Source: WAOL01 sp964399035 (GTDB taxonomy: Archaea; Thermoproteota; Thermoprotei_A; Sulfolobales; NBVN01). From it: DNA of 20,888 nt. Numbering within the stretch: the first letter of the stretch is position 1; the number at the start of each line of letters is the position of its first letter. The notes beneath the pieces are model-generated. The model saw only the letters and a list, made by a program, of their open reading frames with translations, did no database searches and was not told where the DNA came from. The stretch lies in NCBI GenBank assembly GCA_964399035.1, contig CAYNPH010000081.1, positions 1-20,888 of the forward strand, given 5' to 3'. The position numbers and the translations under genes are program-made. Positions 14,655 to 20,888 of this stretch are shown piece by piece.

Positions 14655-14671
14655 GTTTAAAGTATTTAAAC
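14655..14671. promoter_or_regulatory. Palindromic TATA-rich element GTTTAAA-GTA-TTTAAAC
   Basis: A perfect inverted repeat of two 7-bp arms around GTA. Each strand carries a TTTAAA core, so it could act as a promoter in both directions or as an operator. On the minus strand it is well placed for the small ORF ending at 14506; on the plus strand the next gene starts 160 nt away. Confidence 0.4.
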
Positions 14672-14831
14672 AAGTATTCTCGCAGACATATTAAAACTTT
14701 GCGGGCCCGCACAATGGCACCCTAACACAGCACGGTAAGGATTGAGGTAACGCACGCGGCCGTATACGGTTCCTGTACACGCATAGCTTAATTTAGCTGG
14801 GCGAACCCACTACCGGAGGTGCCTCAGCGGG
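14672..14831. other. Upstream region of the metallophosphoesterase gene
   Basis: Together with the small ORF this fills the 347-bp gap after vapC. It holds the 10-bp palindrome GCGGGCCCGC at 14701-14710, a TATA-like GCTTAATTT at about 14786-14794, and a ribosome site GGAGGTG at 14816-14822. No open reading frame or RNA gene is convincing. Confidence 0.35.
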
Positions 14832-15569
14832 ATGACCCGAACCCTACTGATTAGCGACATACACGGCAATTACGAGGCGCTGAAGGCCGTCCTCAACGAC
14901 GCCCACTCCCTGCGGTTTGATGAGGCGGTGGTTCTCGGCGACCTAGTTGATTACGGGCCCGACCCGGACCTAGTGGTTGATGAGGTGAGGTCCCTCAAAC
15001 CTAAGGTAATCGTTAGGGGGAACCATGACCACGCCGTAGGGTACGGCGTTGACTGCGGGTGCGGCCCCGCAACCCACGCCGCCAGCGTGTACACGCGTGA
15101 GGAAATATCCCTCAAGAAGCTCTCGAGAAACGACGTTAAGTGGCTAGCATCACTCCCAACTAAGGCCACGCTCAAGGCCCTCGGGCTTGAGGGTGTGCTC
15201 GCAGTCCACGCCACGCCCGCCGAGGAACTCCACGACTACCTATACCCGTGGTTCAGCGACGACCGCGTCGCCGCGTCCCTCAAGGGATTCGAGGGACCCG
15301 CACTGCTGGTCGGGCACACCCACTACCAATTCACCGTGAGGAGGCTGAGCAAGTACCTAATCGTGAACCCCGGCAGCGTCGGGCAACCCAGGGACGGCGA
15401 CCCTAGGGCAGCGTACGCCATAATCGATGACGAGGCAATGACGATCACCTTCAAACGCGTTAAGTACGACGTCGAGGGAACAGTCAAGAAGCTCGAGCAA
15501 TTAGTTAAGGACGATAAGCACCTAGCCCTGCTGAAACACCTCCTAAGGTCGGGAACCTTACCGCGTTAA
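14832..15569 (+). CDS. Calcineurin-like metallophosphoesterase (YfcE-like phosphodiesterase group)
   Basis: A 245-residue protein with the complete metallophosphoesterase signature: LLISDIHGNYEAL (Asp9, His11), VVLGDLVDYGP (Asp37), VRGNHDH (Asn64, His65), AVHATP (His126) and VGHTHYQF (His162, His164), followed by IVNPGSVGQPRDGDPRAAYA, which is typical of the YfcE/MJ0936-like single-domain phosphodiesterases. These bind two divalent metals and cleave phosphomono- or diesters; the physiological substrate is unknown. A short Cys-x-Cys (C75, C77) with nearby His sits in the insertion after GNHD, a place where this group varies. The length is somewhat above that of the smallest members because of this insertion and a C-terminal Lys-rich helix. 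The ATG at 14832 follows GGAGGTG with 9 nt spacing. It is likely cytoplasmic and monocistronic. Confidence 0.9.
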   Translation: MTRTLLISDIHGNYEALKAVLNDAHSLRFDEAVVLGDLVDYGPDPDLVVDEVRSLKPKVIVRGNHDHAVGYGVDCGCGPATHAASVYTREEISLKKLSRNDVKWLASLPTKATLKALGLEGVLAVHATPAEELHDYLYPWFSDDRVAASLKGFEGPALLVGHTHYQFTVRRLSKYLIVNPGSVGQPRDGDPRAAYAIIDDEAMTITFKRVKYDVEGTVKKLEQLVKDDKHLALLKHLLRSGTLPR

Positions 15570-15580
15570 GGCAGATAACG

Positions 15581-15600
15581 GGAAAACATTGGAAAACGTT
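15581..15600. repeat. Tandem 10-bp repeat
   Basis: GGAAAACATT followed directly by GGAAAACGTT, one mismatch, in the spacer after the metallophosphoesterase gene. It may be trivial; the T-rich GTTTAAG after it could serve termination. Confidence 0.4.
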
Positions 15601-15671
15601 TAAGTTCCGAGCCTGCTAGGAGCGCGAACCTTACCTAGGCATTTAGGGGGCAAGGCACCGTGGCTGGAGCA

Positions 15672-16646
15672 TCAACCGCTTTTACAGTGCTTAACGGTGG
15701 CATCCGCGAAGGCTTCGGCTAGTGAGAGCACGTATTCCTTCTTCTGTAGCGTGTTGATCCATTCGTTGGGTATTGCTTTGAGTCCGTAGTGGGTGCCTGC
15801 TAGGCCGCCGCATACCGCGCCGACCGTGTCTGCGTCGTCGCCTAGGTTGACCGCTAGGAGTAGGGCTTCCTTGAACGTGTTCGTTCTGTGGAATGCCCAG
15901 ATGGATGCCTCCAGCGTGTGGACTACGTACCCGCTGCTCTGGATCTCGTCTTCCTCAGCATTCAGGATTTCGAGGGTGATTACCCTGCCTAGCTCGCCGT
16001 CGGGTTCCAGGTGCTTGAGTAGTTCCGGGTGGCGGGACTTAACGGCGTCGACGAGTTGCTCTGAAGCTGTCTTGAGGGCTTCGTCCTTGCCCTTACCCTC
16101 CATTACGGCCTTGATTAGTAGGGAGTAGTAGCCGCATGAGAGGAGTGCTAGGGGGTGTGAGTGGGTTATGGCTGAGGCTTTGAAAGCCCACTCAACCACT
16201 TCCTCCGGCGGTAGGCAATGGGTGTAGAGGGGGATGGGGAGGATCCTCATCAGGGAGCCGTTGCTCGCCCTGTATATGCCGGAGGAGGCGGGTGTTGCGC
16301 CGTTAATTAACCTCAGTATGGCTGAGCTAACCGTTAACCCTAAGTCGAAGGCCTTGCCGAAGGGGGTGTACTCACCATCCCTGAACCACCTCACGAACGC
16401 GTCCGCCATCGCGCGCAGGTCGAGGCCCTCCCTGATTAGGGCGTCGACCGTTGCGAGCGTTAGGCTTGAGTCATCAGTCCACGTTCCGGGCGGCGTCTCG
16501 AAGAGGTCGTTCCCGACCATGCCTTTAATTGGGTTGCGCCTTAGCTCGCCCCTCTCCTCGAACTGCGCGGGGAAGCCTAACGCGTCCCCAACGACCGAGC
16601 CCACGATGCCCCCTACCACCTTATCCTTAATGATCGATGAACTCAT
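15672..16646 (-). CDS. ADP-ribosylglycohydrolase family protein (DraG-like)
   Basis: A 324-residue enzyme from the ATG at 16646. Motifs of the ADP-ribosylglycohydrolase fold appear in order: VGGIVGSVVGDALGFPAQF (GDALG at 20-24), GTWTDDSSLTLATVDAL with the metal-binding TDDS at 57-60, ASNGSLMRILPIPL, ITHSHPLALLSCGYYS (161-165), and NLGDDADTVGAVCGGLAG (267-281), which carries the second Asp-Asp metal pair. Members remove ADP-ribose from proteins or small molecules, using two Mg ions; targets range from Arg-ADP-ribose (DraG) to free ADP-ribosyl compounds. No ADP-ribosyltransferase is visible nearby, so the target is unknown. I prefer the ATG (GAGGTG 9 nt upstream) to the GTG at 16658, which overlaps that site. 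The gene diverges from hypE. Confidence 0.92.
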   Translation of the reverse strand: MSSSIIKDKVVGGIVGSVVGDALGFPAQFEERGELRRNPIKGMVGNDLFETPPGTWTDDSSLTLATVDALIREGLDLRAMADAFVRWFRDGEYTPFGKAFDLGLTVSSAILRLINGATPASSGIYRASNGSLMRILPIPLYTHCLPPEEVVEWAFKASAITHSHPLALLSCGYYSLLIKAVMEGKGKDEALKTASEQLVDAVKSRHPELLKHLEPDGELGRVITLEILNAEEDEIQSSGYVVHTLEASIWAFHRTNTFKEALLLAVNLGDDADTVGAVCGGLAGTHYGLKAIPNEWINTLQKKEYVLSLAEAFADATVKHCKSG

Positions 16647-16734
16647 GGCCTGAAGCACCTCGAGTAAGCCCCAAGTTACTAAGTAATGTCATTTCCCAAT
16701 CATAGAAGAAAAACCTTACCCCAGCCCTTATTAG

Positions 16735-17802
16735 GTGTCCTTACCTAGGCTTCCCGGTGGTCGGTGCTTGGGTAAAGTAAGTATCGAGCACGGCGCTGGC
16801 GGCAGGGAGACGTGGGAGTTAATTAAGCGCCTCATCGTGTCGCGCGTGCCTGAGGCATTAAGGCGTGTTGAGGGAGGGTACGGGCTCGACGTCCTCGATG
16901 ACGGGGCGGTCATCAGGTTCGGCGACCGCTACATAGTAATAGCTACGGACTCCTTCACAGTCAACCCACCCGTATTCCCCGGCGGCGACATAGGGCACCT
17001 AGCGGCGTGCGGGGCGATAAACGACGTCGTCATGATGGGGGCTAAGCCCATCGCCGTGATGGATGCGGTCGTGGTTGAGGAGGGCGTTGATGAGGGCTTC
17101 CTTCAACGGATCCTCAACTCACTGGTAAGCGTGCTTGAGGATGAGGGCGTGGCCCTAATCGGCGGCGACTTCAAGGTCATGCCTAAGGGGACCGTGGATA
17201 AGGTAGTAATCACGACGACGGGGTTAGGCGTGAGTGAGGGTGAACCCATCATCGACGAGGTCAGGGCGGGCGACAAGGTAATCGTCACGGGCCCGGTAGC
17301 TGAGCACGGCGCCGCCATACTCGCGGCCCAGCTAGGGATGAGTGAGGAGCTAAGGGGCATTAGGAGTGACAGCAAGCCCCTAACCAAGGCCGTCCTACCA
17401 GTGCTAAAGGCTTACGGGGAGGGCGTGCACGCTGCCCGCGACCCCACCAGAGGGGGGTTAGCCGCGACCCTTAACGAGTGGGTTGAAGGCACGGAATTAA
17501 CCATCGTTATTCGGAGGGGCGACGTGCCCTTGAGGAGTGAGGTGAGGGAATTCCTCGACGCCATGGGTGTGGACCCCCTCAACATGGCTTGCGAGGGGGT
17601 GGCGGTGCTGGCCGTGGCGCCTAGCGTGGCTGAGGACGTCGTGGAGGAGCTTAGGAGGAGGGGTGAGGAGTCAGCAACCATTATTGGGGAGGTCATTAAG
17701 CCCCCATCACCGGTCCTGGCGGGGAGGGTTGTTGGGGTAACCGAGGTTGGGGGTAAGGTGCTCATCGAGCCGAGGCCCGTTAACTTACCTAGGATATGCT
17801 GA
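16735..17802 (+). CDS. hypE: Hydrogenase maturation protein HypE (carbamoyl dehydratase)
   Basis: A 355-residue AIR-synthase-related protein. HypE takes a carbamoyl group from HypF onto its C-terminal cysteine and dehydrates it with ATP to a thiocyanate, which donates the CN ligands of the NiFe-hydrogenase iron. The sequence shows IEHGAGGRETWELI, the ATP-binding LDDGAVIRFGDRYIVIATDS region, PGGDIGHLAACGAINDVVMM, GGDFKVMPKG, ARDPTRGGLAATLNEW and the diagnostic terminal PRIC with Cys355 as last residue. Every landmark is intact. The start taken is GTG 16735. GTGTCC has no clear ribosome site, and an A-rich stretch lies about 25 nt upstream, so a leaderless message is plausible; an internal start near IEHGAGG cannot be excluded. 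No other hyp gene or hydrogenase subunit lies in the window. Confidence 0.95.
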   Translation: MSLPRLPGGRCLGKVSIEHGAGGRETWELIKRLIVSRVPEALRRVEGGYGLDVLDDGAVIRFGDRYIVIATDSFTVNPPVFPGGDIGHLAACGAINDVVMMGAKPIAVMDAVVVEEGVDEGFLQRILNSLVSVLEDEGVALIGGDFKVMPKGTVDKVVITTTGLGVSEGEPIIDEVRAGDKVIVTGPVAEHGAAILAAQLGMSEELRGIRSDSKPLTKAVLPVLKAYGEGVHAARDPTRGGLAATLNEWVEGTELTIVIRRGDVPLRSEVREFLDAMGVDPLNMACEGVAVLAVAPSVAEDVVEELRRRGEESATIIGEVIKPPSPVLAGRVVGVTEVGGKVLIEPRPVNLPRIC

Positions 17803-17902
17803 GCGTTAGTTGAGGGTGCTTACACGCCCTAAAAACTCCGTGGAGGGTGGCTGGGGAACCGCGTCCCCTCGGGAGCTACTGCGGGGAGGTGAGGGTAGGT
17901 CC

Positions 17903-19213
17903 CTAGCCAACCTTTAGCCTGGGCGGGTAGTGGTTACTCATCTCCCAGGTCTTCGGGCCCTCCTGCTGCGAGATCTTCACCTTTATGAAGTACCCTCTGA
18001 GCAGGAAGTGCTTCTCCGCCTTGAAGGTTATTGTTAGGGTTTTCTCCTCGCCCTCATTCAGGTTCAGTACCGTGTGGCTGCACTTGACGTTCTTGTCGAG
18101 CACGTACTTGTAGTCGGCCCTGACGCAGTACTCCACCCTAACGCCGTAGGAGCGGGTCACTGCCTTGAGCCTTATTCTCGCCTCGACGTACGTGTTCTTC
18201 TTAACCTTAGTGACTTCGTGCCCGTTAACGTACCACGCGGCGCCAACGACCTCTATGTGGGGCGGTGGGCCGACGAACTTAAGCCTTGGGGGGTAGCTGT
18301 TCGGCATGGAGTAGTAGGCCTCCACGAACGTTCCGGTGGTTATGTCAAAGTACCCGACGCTTAAGTACAGGCCCCTTACCTCACCGCTTATCTGGGGGAT
18401 TATGGAGGCTATGAAGCCTATCGTGATCCTCTTCGTCTCCCCCTTCTTCATCGTTAGGGAGTAGTCCCTGCAGGTCAGGGACCAGTCGGAAGCGTGCTTA
18501 ACGTCGTAGAACACGCACGCCGTTATCGGGTAGTTCCTCACGTCGTTGTTCGCCTTGACCGTGAACTTCAGGTACACTATGTTGCCTTGCTCCACCTCCG
18601 TGATCTGGCGCCCGTCATTAGAGTACCACGCGACGTCGTACACGCTTATCGCTGGCCCGAGCGACGTCGTTAAGCCGCCGTGTCCCTTGCTCCTCAGCAG
18701 TAGCGGGCCAACGTCCTGCGTGGTGTTCCCGCTTAGCTCGACGGTTGCCTTAGAGTACTCTACGGTGCCGAACCACTTGATCGGCACGTCAGCCACTAAC
18801 CCGACCCCGACTATGGCCTGGTGAACTATGAACATGTTCTTGACCATGGCCGCCGTCGCGTTGTTGGTGGTGTCCAACCATGCGGTGACGCTTACCGTCT
18901 TAGATGATTGTGGAGGCACGAGCATGTCGGCAGGGCCGCTCACCTCCGTCGCCTCGATCCCGTTAACGGCCATGAAGTACCGCGCGTTCGTCAACGTGAT
19001 CGGGGTGTTCGTCGGGTTCCTTACCGTGACGCTTACGTTAAGGCCTAACCCGCCCCTAGCCGTGTCGTGGTATATGGACGTGACCCTAACGTTGCTAACC
19101 ACGAGGTTGTTTGAGGCTGTCGCTACGTTACCACTACCCATGAAGCCCGCGCCCACAACAGCCAGCACCACGGCCGCCGCGATCAGGGCGACCGCAACCC
19201 TCTTGCCTCGCAG
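17903..19213 (-). CDS. Membrane-anchored surface protein: WHy-like domain plus two YPPRLK modules; probable CTG start
   Basis: A 436-residue protein if read from CTG 19211-19213 (422 from GTG 19171). The CTG start gives MRGKRVAVALIAAAVVLAVV, a complete basic-hydrophobic anchor; the GTG start would cut it in half. Residues about 36-160 resemble a LEA14/WHy-like beta domain (LNVSVTVRNPTNTPITLTNA, then a FMAVNG strand). Two ~120-residue modules follow (about 189-314 and 320-436), each opening with VxxAWYxNxGxE/QVT-like strands, containing a Cys pair at identical C-x14-C spacing (C233/C248 and C363/C378), and closing with N-S/H-YPPRLK. The paralogue at 19395-20345 has one such module. I know no function for the module; its beta pattern suggests an extracellular Ig-like domain. 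Hyperthermophile surface proteins often carry disulfides. Confidence 0.72.
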   Translation of the reverse strand: MRGKRVAVALIAAAVVLAVVGAGFMGSGNVATASNNLVVSNVRVTSIYHDTARGGLGLNVSVTVRNPTNTPITLTNARYFMAVNGIEATEVSGPADMLVPPQSSKTVSVTAWLDTTNNATAAMVKNMFIVHQAIVGVGLVADVPIKWFGTVEYSKATVELSGNTTQDVGPLLLRSKGHGGLTTSLGPAISVYDVAWYSNDGRQITEVEQGNIVYLKFTVKANNDVRNYPITACVFYDVKHASDWSLTCRDYSLTMKKGETKRITIGFIASIIPQISGEVRGLYLSVGYFDITTGTFVEAYYSMPNSYPPRLKFVGPPPHIEVVGAAWYVNGHEVTKVKKNTYVEARIRLKAVTRSYGVRVEYCVRADYKYVLDKNVKCSHTVLNLNEGEEKTLTITFKAEKHFLLRGYFIKVKISQQEGPKTWEMSNHYPPRLKVG

Positions 19214-19221
19214 TGTTTGCG

Positions 19222-19227
19222 CACCTC
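19222..19227 (-). promoter_or_regulatory. Ribosome binding site GAGGTG deciding the CTG start
   Basis: GAGGTG on the minus strand ends 8 nt before CTG 19213, the spacing seen for the M20 peptidase and nrdD starts. An ATG at 19227-19229 overlaps this site but is in another frame and meets a stop (TGA) after 20 codons, near 19173. Confidence 0.55.
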
Positions 19228-19240
19228 ATGCTTCAGAACG

Positions 19241-19261
19241 AATGCATTCTAAATAAATATA
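19241..19261 (-). promoter_or_regulatory. Promoter of the two-module surface protein gene, duplicated at 20371-20391
   Basis: The plus strand reads AATGCATTCTAAATAAATAT+A; the copy at 20371-20391 differs at three of 21 positions and shares AAATAAATAT exactly. On the minus strand this is the TATA element ATATTTATTT. It lies 28 nt before the CTG start (26 nt for the paralogue), which supports that start. Confidence 0.65.
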
Positions 19262-19394
19262 TTTCATAGAACACGTTGCCCTCGCATCCTCCCCGGAGTG
19301 TTTGAACCTTTCGATAACCGTGCCCTAAGGGCTGACGTGCGACGGTTCTTAAGGGGAAAACTTACCTGTTCCTTAAACCTGGCTCGGGGGTTAC

Positions 19395-20345
19395 TTAATC
19401 CACCTTCAGCCTAGGCGGGTACGAGTTCTTCATGGTGTAGAACGACTCTATAACCTGCTTGCAGCCGTAGTGACCGGTACAGACCGTCTTCTTCCACCCT
19501 ATCTCCACGTAGTACCCCCTAAGCGCCCAGTGGTGCTTTGCCGTGAACGTGAATCTGTAGACGGCGGTTTCGCCCTTATGCATTATCGGTGCTATGGTGA
19601 AGCTCTTTTCCTCGCCGTCGGGGAAGAACTTGTAGTCACCGACTATGAATATCCGCACCTCCTCATTCCCGCTCAGGTCCCTGTTCGCTTGAATCTTGAT
19701 CCACAGGTCGACCTCCGTGTTACGTTTTACCTCGTAGACCTCCTTACCGCCAGCGAACCAAACCACCTTCACGACCTTAAATGGCGGCTGGCTCGCTGTG
19801 AGGGGAGCCGTGGTCGCGTTCGGCTTACCCGCACCGAGTATTTGGTTGACGTTAACGCTACTCGTAGCACTTAACGTTCGTTCGAGGTTCATGAACTCCG
19901 CCACCCCGAACCATGTGGCGGGCATGGTTACGTGGGCCTTAACGCCTAAGTCCATCCTCCCGGACTTCAGGGCCTCCTCCACCACGTTTAGTGACTTATT
20001 ATCCGAGATGCTGAACTGGAGGCTTACCTCTGAACTCATGGATGAACCGACGCTTAGCTCCTGACCGCCAACCTCAGCGACCTTCACGCCGTTGACCATG
20101 ATCTCGTACGTCACGTTCCTGAGTTCAGCGTCGTTGCCTGAGGGGTTGCTTACCTTGAAGCTGACGTTCATTCCCACGCCGTACGCGTGGTGGAGCACGT
20201 ATATCGAGTTCAGTTTTATGCCCTCAATGCTTAACGCCTTAACGGTTTCCGCCGCCCCGAAGTACCCTAGGGCGAGGCCCGCGGCCATGACCGCCACGAC
20301 CACCGCTACTACTGCTCCCGCCAACCACTTCCTAGGTATGCGCAT
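19395..20345 (-). CDS. Membrane-anchored surface protein: WHy-like domain plus one YPPRLK module
   Basis: A 316-residue paralogue of the upstream-oriented neighbour. MRIPRKWLAGAVVAVVVAVM is a signal anchor, leaving most of the protein outside. Residues about 38-160 form a LEA14/WHy-like domain (GMNVSFKVSNPSGNDAELRN, EIMVNGVKVAEVG). A Ser/Thr/Asn-rich linker (about 160-187) leads to one module (188-316): VVKVVWFAGGKEVYEVKRNT, GDYKFFPDGEEKSFT, TFTAKHHWALRGYYVEIGW and a terminal NSYPPRLKVD. The Cys-x14-Cys pair of the sister modules is replaced by Ile and Ser, but another pair, C289 and C295, sits in the last loop. The ATG at 20345 has a TATA element about 40 nt upstream. Function unknown; secretion and similarity suggest a cell-envelope role. 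Each paralogue has its own promoter, so they may be regulated alike but separately. Confidence 0.75.
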   Translation of the reverse strand: MRIPRKWLAGAVVAVVVAVMAAGLALGYFGAAETVKALSIEGIKLNSIYVLHHAYGVGMNVSFKVSNPSGNDAELRNVTYEIMVNGVKVAEVGGQELSVGSSMSSEVSLQFSISDNKSLNVVEEALKSGRMDLGVKAHVTMPATWFGVAEFMNLERTLSATSSVNVNQILGAGKPNATTAPLTASQPPFKVVKVVWFAGGKEVYEVKRNTEVDLWIKIQANRDLSGNEEVRIFIVGDYKFFPDGEEKSFTIAPIMHKGETAVYRFTFTAKHHWALRGYYVEIGWKKTVCTGHYGCKQVIESFYTMKNSYPPRLKVD

Positions 20346-20370
20346 GTTTCGAACCCTTGTTCTTTACTTC

Positions 20371-20391
20371 AATGTATTTCAAATAAATATA
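20371..20391 (-). promoter_or_regulatory. Promoter of the one-module surface protein gene
   Basis: The plus strand reads AATGTATTTCAAATAAATAT+A, 18 of 21 identical to 19241-19261. The minus-strand TATA is ATATTTATTT, with expected transcript start near 20360 and a leader of about 15-20 nt before ATG 20345. Confidence 0.65.
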
Positions 20392-20472
20392 AGCATTAGA
20401 ACAGCAATAACGTTTCCCCCACGAACACGTAGAACAATCCACCTTATTACCCGCCCCGAGGATTCGTTAGGG

Positions 20473-20888
20473 GTGGCTAACGTGGGGTCGGGAAGCAGCT
20501 GGTTAACCTACGCCCTCCTCTGCCTACTCATGTGGGGTTTATGGGGCCTCACCCTTAAGGTCGCGTCCAAGGGCTCGTCATGGCTGGAGGTGTACTTCCT
20601 ATCGGCGGTGGCGTCCTTCGCAGTCGCGGTCACGGTGTTCCTCGGTGGCGGTGCCCAGATAAGGCTAGGCAGCAGGAACGCCCTGCTAGCCCTCCTCGCA
20701 GGGGTGTTCGGCGGCGGGGGCTACGTGCTGTTCATGAAGGCCCTGAAGTTAGGGAAGGCATCGGTCGTGGTGCCCCTAACCGCCATGTACCCGGCGCTGA
20801 CGGCCGTCCTCGCCCTACTGGTTCTGGGGGAGAAGATAAGCGCGACTCAAGCCGTCGGGATAGTGCTGGCCGTGCTCGCCGCGGTGCT
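20473..20888 (+). CDS. Single-EamA-domain drug/metabolite transporter, nearly complete (3' end outside window)
   Basis: 138 codons are visible with no stop before the window edge. The product has about five hydrophobic segments: LTYALLCLLMWGLWGLTLKV with the W-G-x-W-G...K motif of EamA proteins, then EVYFLSAVASFAVAVTVFLG, LLALLAGVFGGGGYVLFMKA, KASVVVPLTAMYPALTAVLA and SATQAVGIVLAVLAAVL. LGEKISATQAVGIVL is the standard EamA ending, and stand-alone EamA proteins of this type are about 140 residues, so only a few residues are missing unless a second EamA copy follows. These proteins export or import small metabolites as dimers; the substrate is unknown. GTG 20473 lies about 26 nt after a TATA-like CTTATTAC and would be leaderless; GTG 20482 with GGGGTG before it is the alternative. 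It diverges from the surface protein gene. Confidence 0.87.
   Translation, partial: MANVGSGSSWLTYALLCLLMWGLWGLTLKVASKGSSWLEVYFLSAVASFAVAVTVFLGGGAQIRLGSRNALLALLAGVFGGGGYVLFMKALKLGKASVVVPLTAMYPALTAVLALLVLGEKISATQAVGIVLAVLAAV

Noticed and set aside
17803..17902. G+C-rich inverted repeat as a terminator between hypE and the surface protein gene
   Set aside because: Pairing is imperfect and no T-run follows on either strand.

Overview
The window looks like chromosomal DNA of a thermophilic archaeon, most likely a Thermoproteota (crenarchaeal) lineage. The signs are A/T-rich TATA elements about 26 nt before inferred transcript starts, several leaderless or short-leader genes, GAGGTG-type ribosome sites about 8 nt before TTG, GTG or ATG starts, heavy use of AGG and ATA codons, two PIN-type toxin-antitoxin pairs, and an anaerobic ribonucleotide reductase carrying two inteins. 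Genus cannot be fixed from the sequence alone.

Layout. (1) 1-1779, minus strand: 5' end of an M20-family peptidase/deacylase gene preceded by a DUF819-type membrane transporter; a malic enzyme gene diverges from them (1918-3267). (2) 3336-4715: a small gene broken by an in-frame TAG, then a UPF0175 antitoxin/DUF3368 PIN toxin pair. (3) 4874-5599, minus: alanyl-tRNA editing protein AlaX, with a perfect 20-bp interrupted palindrome over its promoter. (4) 5722-8718, plus: two proteins I do not recognise, one soluble and one membrane-anchored and extracellular with two cysteine clusters, ending in a hairpin plus T-run. (5) 8745-13482, minus: class III (anaerobic) NrdD interrupted by two LAGLIDADG inteins, followed 7 nt later by a P-loop deoxynucleoside/thymidylate-kinase-like gene; together they suggest a dNTP-supply operon. 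(6) 13818-14484, plus: VapB/VapC-type pair in which the PIN toxin seems to lack two of its four acidic residues; then a 347-bp gap with a possible 43-residue cysteine-containing small gene on the minus strand. (7) 14832-17802: a metallophosphoesterase (+), an ADP-ribosylglycohydrolase (-), and a stand-alone hypE (+) ending in the diagnostic Pro-Arg-Ile-Cys. (8) 17903-20391, minus: two paralogous surface proteins under near-identical promoters, built from an N-terminal anchor, a LEA14/WHy-like domain, and one or two copies of a ~120-residue module ending in YPPRLK; one appears to start at CTG. (9) 20473-end, plus: a small single-EamA transporter, cut by the window edge just before its expected end.

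The best candidates for something undescribed are the YPPRLK module family with its duplicated promoter and CTG start, the position of the second NrdD intein directly before the active-site cysteine pair, and the divergent VapC. I see no CRISPR array, rRNA, tRNA or insertion sequence.
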